DNA of 64,000 bases, taken from positions 170,334-234,333 of the forward strand of contig JAFKGQ010000019.1 in NCBI GenBank assembly GCA_017307755.1, given 5' to 3'. The notes beneath the pieces were generated by a model. The model had not been told where the DNA came from and searched no databases. It saw only the letters and a list, made by a program, of their open reading frames with translations. This stretch comes from Chitinophagaceae bacterium. GTDB taxonomy: Bacteria > Bacteroidota > Bacteroidia > Chitinophagales > Chitinophagaceae. The translations under genes and the position numbers were made by a program. Shown one piece after another: positions 34,707 through 40,651 of this stretch. Each line of letters begins with the position of its first letter. Positions within the stretch are counted from its first letter, which is position 1.

Positions 34707-35312
34707 CTATTTTTTTAGCGTTAGATTGAACTTCAAGGTGACGTCGTTCCCTGTCTTGACAGCGCCCAGCATAAAAGTGGGTGGTTGCATGTTGAAATCT
34801 TTCATGCTGATGGTGCGGCTTCCGGACACCGCAAATGTGTTGTCGGTATTGGGTTTTACGATGGCTACGAGCTCCTGATCCCGGGTAGTGCCGGCAATAG
34901 TGAGCTTACCGGCGGTTTTTATGGTGACTGTACCTCCATCCCCCGGAGTTACGGTAGCCGAGGTCATCGTATAGATGATGGCAGGGTTCTTGTCGCTCTT
35001 CAGGGCCTTGTAGGCATTGTTGTCCATCGATGTATGTTCGCTTTTCAGGGCATTTGCGGGGGTGGAAAAAGTCAGTGCGGTCAGGCCGGTGATATGTCCC
35101 GTCTCGTCCTGGGTGAAAGTGGCCGTACAATTGGCCTTGATGGACTTCATGTCCCAGTCATGCAAGGTGGAAGTACCGCTGACGGTAAGATCCACTGTGC
35201 TGCTGTTGTAAGTGCTTTGTGCGGGAGATGCCGGCGACAACAGGAGCAGCAAGGCTGCAAATAAGGCTGCTGTCGGCACGATCCTGGTGATGGAGGAGGC
35301 TATCTTGTTCAT
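34707..35312 (-). CDS. YceI family periplasmic protein
   Basis: The 201-residue protein has a signal peptide (TAALFAALLLLLSPASPAQ). The YceI fold is recognisable from LTVSGTSTLHDWDM, LKSEHTSMDNNAYKALKSD and SMKDFNMQPPTFMLGAVKTGNDVTL. YceI proteins are lipocalin-like and hold long polyisoprenoids (quinone precursors), so a link to respiration is plausible. It is the first gene of a five-gene operon. -7 element TACTTTTA (minus, 35333-35340) lies exactly 33 bp from the proximal site of operator H. The predicted leader is about 16 nt. Confidence 0.92.
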   Translation of the reverse strand: MNKIASSITRIVPTAALFAALLLLLSPASPAQSTYNSSTVDLTVSGTSTLHDWDMKSIKANCTATFTQDETGHITGLTALTFSTPANALKSEHTSMDNNAYKALKSDKNPAIIYTMTSATVTPGDGGTVTIKTAGKLTIAGTTRDQELVAIVKPNTDNTFAVSGSRTISMKDFNMQPPTFMLGAVKTGNDVTLKFNLTLKK

Positions 35313-35363
35313 AAAAAATGCTTTTGATGGCGTAAAAGTAGTTCCGGCGGGATGGCAGGAACA

Positions 35364-35397
35364 TGACGGTCGTCAACCGCGGGAATGATCTTCACCG
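35364..35397. promoter_or_regulatory. Tandem TGA-N6-TCA operator H (YceI/porin/CoA-transferase/ADH operon)
   Basis: TGACGGTCGTCA (35364-35375) is perfect and TGATCTTCACCG (35386-35397) keeps the left TGAT half but has two mismatches on the right; they are 22 bp apart. The proximal centre is exactly 33 bp from TACTTTTA (minus, 35333-35340). It is the right-hand edge of the island; beyond it the control signals change type. Confidence 0.78.
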
Positions 35398-35444
35398 GCG
35401 GATACCCCGACTTACGACAGCCTGTCGGCTGATTTAATTTTATT

Positions 35445-35463
35445 GTCTACTAATTTTGTAGAC
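35445..35463. promoter_or_regulatory. Inverted repeat GTCTAC-N7-GTAGAC over the sulfatase-locus -33 element
   Basis: GTCTAC (35445-35450), a 7-base AT-rich spacer, and GTAGAC (35458-35463) form a perfect 6-bp inverted repeat, extended in AT. The right arm overlaps TTTG (35455-35458), which lies 20 bp before the -7 element at 35479. A bound repressor or activator here would control the promoter. The binding protein is unknown. Confidence 0.65.
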
Positions 35464-35486
35464 TAATATTTTTTCCTATATCTTTG
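35455..35486 (+). promoter_or_regulatory. Bacteroidota-type promoter (-33 TTTG / -7 TATCTTTG) for the sulfatase locus
   Basis: TATCTTTG (35479-35486) matches TAnnTTTG perfectly, with TTTG (35455-35458) 20 bp upstream. The transcript would start at about 35493, giving a 5' leader of roughly 345 nt before susC. The leader contains two short ORFs and a strong hairpin. Confidence 0.7.
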
Positions 35487-35520
35487 CTGCAAACCATCGG
35501 TATCTATCAATACCATTGTT

Positions 35521-35619
35521 ATGCAACCGACAACTGCACATACGACCTACTCTTCTAAGGCTATCATTCTCAAAAGCTTGTATAGCGGCATGCTCCTTAA
35601 GATATGCTGTTGTTGTTAA
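35521..35619 (+). CDS. Poly-cysteine leader peptide ORF upstream of susC
   Basis: This 32-codon ORF starts ATG CAA CCG at 35521, about 28 nt after the predicted transcript start, and ends LLKICCCC then TAA. The last four sense codons are TGC TGT TGT TGT. It has no sign of a stable folded product. Short ORFs ending in cysteine runs act as cysteine-sensing attenuators in mycobacteria; ribosome stalling at the Cys codons when cysteine is scarce lets downstream genes be expressed. Lying ahead of sulfatase genes, it fits sulfur control well. This role is inferred, not shown. Confidence 0.65.
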   Translation: MQPTTAHTTYSSKAIILKSLYSGMLLKICCCC

Positions 35620-35670
35620 GGGATCTCGCTTACTAACCTCAATTATAATCATCCATTAAAATCATCTGTC

Positions 35671-35724
35671 ATGAACCTGGCTGGTACAAAGGCGACCACT
35701 GGTCGCATGCCCGAAGGGCCATAA
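35671..35724 (+). CDS. Second short leader ORF (17 codons, ends RMPEGP)
   Basis: ATG 35671 begins a 17-codon frame, MNLAGTKATTGRMPEGP, ending TAA at 35722-35724, 8 bases before a strong hairpin. The coding sequence itself contains two small stem-loops: GCGACC-ACT-GGTCGC and GCCC-GAA-GGGC. A proline just before the stop, as in some ribosome-arrest peptides, could delay termination. It could equally be a chance ORF. Confidence 0.4.
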   Translation: MNLAGTKATTGRMPEGP

Positions 35725-35732
35725 ATAAAAAA

Positions 35733-35758
35733 CCCGGTAGGTATTACTACCTACCGGG
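35733..35758 (+). terminator. Strong leader hairpin before susC (attenuator candidate)
   Basis: Arms CCCGGTAGGTA (35733-35743) and TACCTACCGGG (35748-35758) pair perfectly over 11 bp with a TTAC loop. The plus strand has no following U-run; an A-run precedes it, so on the minus strand it would be a classical terminator. In plus-strand RNA it may act as an attenuator, a pause or an RNA-processing element tied to the leader ORFs. Confidence 0.5.
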
Positions 35759-35837
35759 AGGGAGATGCGATCAGTCCGTAACGCCAATCACTTACTGATC
35801 TGCATCGGATACACATTAACGATAAAACATCACTAAC

Positions 35838-38800
35838 ATGAATCTATTTCAAAGGTATATAAAATATGCCGCAGGGAGTTTATTATCTACTATCCTCCTT
35901 TTTTCTTTCGCCCGCGCGCAAACCACTAACGTATCCCTCTGGGGAAGGGTCATCGACGAAAAGACCAGGGAGCCGCTGGCGGGGGCGACGATCCATATCA
36001 AGGGAACTACACATGAGGTACTGACGGACAACGAAGGGGAATTCAAATTTATCACGGGACAGAGGGTTCCCCTTGTCTATATCGTGAGCTATGTCGGCTA
36101 CCAGGGACGCGAGATCCCGGTGGACAGCTATGGGCATGTGCTCATTCAGCTAAAAGGCGGCAATACGGCGCTGACGGAAGCCGTCGTTGTGGGTTATGGT
36201 ACACAACGTAGGAGCGATGTGACGGGTTCCGTCGCCACGGTGTCCAGGGACATTCTTGCCCGGCCGGCCTCTTCTTTTGATAACCTTCTCCAAGGCGCCG
36301 TCGCGGGGGTCGTGGTAAACCAAAGCTCCGGTCAGCCGGGGGCTACGTCCACCATCCGGATCAGGGGTGGTAATTCTCTGAGTTTTGGGAACGACCCTCT
36401 TTTTGTTATCGATGGGTTTATTTATTATAATGACAACAGCCTTACCAATCTGGCTCCGAATTCAGGGACCGTCCCTTCTGTAACGGGTGTGTCCTCCAAC
36501 GGGCTTTCCACCATCAACCCTTCCGACATCGAGTCGATCGATGTGTTGAAAGATGCGTCCGCTACTGCCATTTACGGGTCAAGGGGCGCTAATGGGGTGG
36601 TGATCATAACCACAAAACGAGGTACCCGCGGCAGCAATAATATCTCCTACAGCGGCACATATGGCGTTCAGCGGGCGGGTAAAAAACTGCCGGTGTTGAA
36701 TGGCCGCCAGTGGGCTGGTCTTTTTGACGACCTGTATAACGCCACTCCATCCATCCAGGCGGGTCTTGCAACCAATAAGAAATTTATCGATTCTCTGGGC
36801 GCCGCTGGTTCCAACGGGGACTGGGTCGATGCCGCCCTCCGGACAGGCGCACAGCAGAACCACCAGCTTACGATATACGGTGGAGATGAAAAATCCAGGT
36901 ATTCCGTCTCGGGCAATTATTTTAACCAAAAAGGCATTGTGCTGGCCACTGACTTTACCCGGTATTCGGGCAGGTTTAACTATGAAAAGAATTATTCAAA
37001 AGCCTTTAAGGTCGCCACCAGCATTTTTGGCAGCAATTCCGTCGAGAACAAGCTGACGGGTACGGCATACAACGGCATCGGATTTGGCAATGCATTTTCC
37101 AATCTGTATCTGAACAATCCGTTGCAGACGGTGAAGAATACGGACGGCTCCTATAACACGACGCCCCAACCAGCCATTAACCCTACCCTGAATACCATCA
37201 GTGGACAGCAATTTGGGGACAACTCCATCCTGGACATTGTATCTACGACCAACCAGACAAAGTTGTCGCATGTCCTGGGCAATATTTCGGGTGAATACAG
37301 ACTGACAAGCGAGCTGGTAGTAAAGTCCACTTTTGGGGTGGATCTGCTGAATACGAAGTTGAACTATTACGCGCCTTCCTATACGAGCCTTGGGAATAAT
37401 GGAGGCACCATTACGGGATCCGGTTCTGTCGGCACGGTGAACTATGTAAGCTGGCTGAACGAAAATACGATCAACTGGAGCCATGCCATTCAGGACGTAC
37501 ACTTCCTGGATGTGCTGGCGGGGTATACTACGCAATATCAAAAGTCGGAAAATACCTTTCTGGCGGGGCAGACTTTTCCCTCAGATGCCACTGGCTATAA
37601 CAATCTTTATAATGCCAGCGCTAATAAAGTGACAGGCTCGGGGGAAGCGCAGCAAACAAGGAACTCCTGGCTGGGCAGGGTGTCTTATTCTTTCCGGCAC
37701 AGGTATAATATCACTTTGTCGGGAAGGGCGGATGGCGCATCTCCGGCGGGAGCGAATAAAAAATGGGGGGTCTTCCCTTCCGTGGGTTTCTCCTGGAATG
37801 TATCTGATGAGGCCTTTTTCCAAAAGTATTCCAGGACCATCAACAGTCTAAAGCTACGGCTGACGGCCGGCAGCGTAGGTAACGCCAATTTCCCCGCCTA
37901 TAGCTCTCTGTCCACCATTGTCTCCTACGGCTATTATTTCGGCAGCCCGCTCGCGGGAACAAACGGTCTGGCCCCCTCTCAGCTGTCTAATCCTGATCTT
38001 ACCTGGGAAACTACCACACAATACAATGCAGGCATCGATGTGGGTCTGTTGGAAAAACGTATCAACCTGACAGCGGATGTATATTATAAGAAAACGACCA
38101 ACCTGTTCATCAGCGGCTCCGGTCTTATCCCATTGTCGTCGGGTTATGCATCCGCCTCCGAGAACATCGGCAGCCTGGAGAACAAGGGCGTAGAAGTGAC
38201 CTTGAACACGGAAAACATCCGGTCCCGCAACTTCACATGGAGGTCATCTCTTATCTATGCAGCCAATACCAACAAGATCCTGAGCCTGGGGCCCAGCAGT
38301 TCATTCTTTCCCGTCGCACCTACGGGCCAGGTGTCCCCGGTGATCGTCAAGGTAGGGTTGCCGGTGGGTACATTCTGGGGATATAGCACGTCGGGGCTCC
38401 TGACCACGACGGATGTCTATGGGTCCAAGCCGGCGCCTGTACTGGCGGGTGTATCGCAGGTGACAGGCGATAGAAAATATGTCGATATCAATGGGGATGG
38501 TGTGGTAACGACGGCGGACAAGCACAATTTGGGTAATGCCCAGCCAAAGTTTACGGCCAGTCTGAGCAATACTTTCACCTACAAGAGTTTTGATCTTTCC
38601 GTCTTTTTCCAGGGATCTTTTGGCAATAAGATATTCAATTTGCTACAGCAACAGTTGGAAAAGACCACCACGACGCAAAATGTCTCGACGGCGTTGCTGG
38701 ACAGATGGGACTCCGTAGCTAATCTACGCGGCAGATTTCCCAAGGTGGTAAATGCGCCTGTAGTACAGGTAGCCGACATTTACATCGAGGATGGGACCTA

Positions 38801-39038
38801 TGTACGCCTGAAAAACGTCACACTGGGTTATAATCTTCCAAAGGACATTGCCGCCAGAATACTCGCCAAACAGGTGCGGGTGTATGTGTCGGCGCAGAAC
38901 CTACTGACCATTACCCATTACAAGGGCCTCGATCCGGAAGCCAACTTCTACGATCAGAACAACCTGCAGCCGGGCATCGATTATGGTGTGTATCCCAATT
39001 ATCGTACCTATACGGTGGGGGTGAATGTCACTTTCTAA
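35838..39038 (+). CDS. SusC/RagA-like TonB-dependent outer membrane transporter
   Basis: The 1066-residue protein has a signal peptide (AAGSLLSTILLFSFARAQ), an N-terminal carboxypeptidase-regulatory-like domain (about 33-110, VSLWGRVIDEKTREPLAGATIH), a plug domain (AVVVGYGTQRRSDVTGSVATV) and a large beta barrel ending YRTYTVGVNVTF. It imports a ligand held by its SusD partner, driven by TonB. It has no extra sigma/anti-sigma domain. It starts the sulfatase operon and is followed 18 bp later by SusD. The neighbouring sulfatases suggest a sulfated sugar, aryl sulfate or sulfated lipid as ligand. Confidence 0.95.
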   Translation: MNLFQRYIKYAAGSLLSTILLFSFARAQTTNVSLWGRVIDEKTREPLAGATIHIKGTTHEVLTDNEGEFKFITGQRVPLVYIVSYVGYQGREIPVDSYGHVLIQLKGGNTALTEAVVVGYGTQRRSDVTGSVATVSRDILARPASSFDNLLQGAVAGVVVNQSSGQPGATSTIRIRGGNSLSFGNDPLFVIDGFIYYNDNSLTNLAPNSGTVPSVTGVSSNGLSTINPSDIESIDVLKDASATAIYGSRGANGVVIITTKRGTRGSNNISYSGTYGVQRAGKKLPVLNGRQWAGLFDDLYNATPSIQAGLATNKKFIDSLGAAGSNGDWVDAALRTGAQQNHQLTIYGGDEKSRYSVSGNYFNQKGIVLATDFTRYSGRFNYEKNYSKAFKVATSIFGSNSVENKLTGTAYNGIGFGNAFSNLYLNNPLQTVKNTDGSYNTTPQPAINPTLNTISGQQFGDNSILDIVSTTNQTKLSHVLGNISGEYRLTSELVVKSTFGVDLLNTKLNYYAPSYTSLGNNGGTITGSGSVGTVNYVSWLNENTINWSHAIQDVHFLDVLAGYTTQYQKSENTFLAGQTFPSDATGYNNLYNASANKVTGSGEAQQTRNSWLGRVSYSFRHRYNITLSGRADGASPAGANKKWGVFPSVGFSWNVSDEAFFQKYSRTINSLKLRLTAGSVGNANFPAYSSLSTIVSYGYYFGSPLAGTNGLAPSQLSNPDLTWETTTQYNAGIDVGLLEKRINLTADVYYKKTTNLFISGSGLIPLSSGYASASENIGSLENKGVEVTLNTENIRSRNFTWRSSLIYAANTNKILSLGPSSSFFPVAPTGQVSPVIVKVGLPVGTFWGYSTSGLLTTTDVYGSKPAPVLAGVSQVTGDRKYVDINGDGVVTTADKHNLGNAQPKFTASLSNTFTYKSFDLSVFFQGSFGNKIFNLLQQQLEKTTTTQNVSTALLDRWDSVANLRGRFPKVVNAPVVQVADIYIEDGTYVRLKNVTLGYNLPKDIAARILAKQVRVYVSAQNLLTITHYKGLDPEANFYDQNNLQPGIDYGVYPNYRTYTVGVNVTF

Positions 39039-39056
39039 TGCTTAAAAATAATAGCA

Positions 39057-40637
39057 ATGAACAAACTATTCATAGTTCTCACAGCATCCATCTCCCTGGC
39101 CGCATGTAAAAAACTTAGCGAACATCCGGCCGGAAATCTCACTCCTGACAATTTTTATCAGACGCAAAGCGATGCCGTTGCAGCCGTGACGGCCGTATAC
39201 AGCACTCTGACCACGGACATCAACAATGACTTCCCTATCTATGGTCGTAACCTTAACCTTATCGTGGACAATACCAGCGACAACCAGGTATATAGTCCAT
39301 CCAATACGAATCCGGACGTGCGGGCATTGGGCACCGCCACCTATGTCAGCACTAATGACAGGGTGCGTAAAATATATGCACAGCTATATTGGGGTATCAG
39401 CCGGGCAAATATTGCCATTGACAAGATCCCGGCTATCCCGGCCAGCCAGTTTGTAGACCCTTCGCGTTCTGCCGCAAATCTTGTCAGGGAGGCCCGTTTT
39501 ATCCGTGCGTTGTTGTATTTCGATCTTGTCCGTCTCTTTGGGCCTGTTCCCCTCGTGCTGCATGACCAGGGGACAGTGGCCGCCGCAGGCGCGCTGGTAA
39601 GCCGTACATCCCGCGACTCTGTGTATGCACAGATCATCGCCGACCTGGATTCAGCCATCGCATTACCCGCCGGCTATACGGGCGTGAATATAGGCAGGGT
39701 CACCAGCGGTGCGGCCCATGCCCTGCTGGCCAAGGTATACGTGACAAGACAGGATTGGGCAAATGCCGTCACAGAATTAAAAAAGGTTATCACAGCCGGC
39801 ACCACGGGTCTGACAGACGCCACCACAGGGAATTATGGTTATGATCTTTTCCCAAAATTTTCGGATGCTTTTCAGCCGGCGACGAAGAACGGGAAGGAAC
39901 ATATCTTCTCCGCCCAATTCAATGGGACGACGGGTGGCTTTACCAGCACCAATACGCTCAGTTCCTTTACCTGGAGCAACTCAGCCTATACGGCCGACAT
40001 CCCCGCGGACAGTACAGTGGTACACATCTTTGACATCCCGGATCAAAGAAGGGGGGCCACTTTTTATGATTCGCTGTTCAACCAGACCACCAGCAAATGG
40101 GTGAAATGGCCTTTCTTCAATTTCTTAAAGTTCGTGGACCAGAGCACGGGGTTTGTCACTGCCCTGCAAGGCGGCCAGGGTGCGAACAGTAAGGTCAATT
40201 TCCCTGTGATCCGGTATGCGGAGGTTTTGTTGTTGTATGCGGAGGCCTTGAATGAGCTCAACAACACACCTACTCCGGACGCCTATGCCGCCATCAATAT
40301 TGTACGCGCCCGCTCTTACAATTCCTATATCGCCAACGGTAACTACAACGACCACACCTACGATCTGCCTTCGGGTCTGAGCGCGCCCGCATTCAGGGAT
40401 GCCGTCTTTACGGAAAGAAGAAAAGAGTTTATCCAGGAGAGCCAACGCTGGTTTGATCTCGTACGAAGGACAGACCTGGGCCCCGGCCAGTACTATTTAC
40501 AGTCGGTGAAGAGCATGCAGGGCAATCCCAAGGCTGCTGCGACCCTGAAAGACACTTTATTTCCCATACCACAGTCGGAGATCGATCTGTACGGGGGACG
40601 TAACCCAAATTTCAAACAAAATCCGGGATGGGAATAA
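39057..40637 (+). CDS. SusD/RagB-like substrate-binding lipoprotein
   Basis: The 526-residue protein starts with a lipoprotein signal (VLTASISLAACKK; the cysteine of LAAC is acylated). The body shows the SusD tetratricopeptide style (ARFIRALLYFDLVRLFGPVPLV, with INIVRARSYNSY and FTERRKEFIQESQRWFDLVR near the end). It sits on the outer face of the outer membrane over the SusC barrel and binds the substrate. The stop at 40637 is 14 bp before the first sulfatase start, so one operon is likely. Confidence 0.95.
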   Translation: MNKLFIVLTASISLAACKKLSEHPAGNLTPDNFYQTQSDAVAAVTAVYSTLTTDINNDFPIYGRNLNLIVDNTSDNQVYSPSNTNPDVRALGTATYVSTNDRVRKIYAQLYWGISRANIAIDKIPAIPASQFVDPSRSAANLVREARFIRALLYFDLVRLFGPVPLVLHDQGTVAAAGALVSRTSRDSVYAQIIADLDSAIALPAGYTGVNIGRVTSGAAHALLAKVYVTRQDWANAVTELKKVITAGTTGLTDATTGNYGYDLFPKFSDAFQPATKNGKEHIFSAQFNGTTGGFTSTNTLSSFTWSNSAYTADIPADSTVVHIFDIPDQRRGATFYDSLFNQTTSKWVKWPFFNFLKFVDQSTGFVTALQGGQGANSKVNFPVIRYAEVLLLYAEALNELNNTPTPDAYAAINIVRARSYNSYIANGNYNDHTYDLPSGLSAPAFRDAVFTERRKEFIQESQRWFDLVRRTDLGPGQYYLQSVKSMQGNPKAAATLKDTLFPIPQSEIDLYGGRNPNFKQNPGWE

Positions 40638-40651
40638 CATCCATTATTGAT

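Noticed and set aside
35733..35758. Leader hairpin as an ordinary plus-strand terminator
   Set aside because: No U-run follows on the plus strand; kept only as an attenuator candidate.
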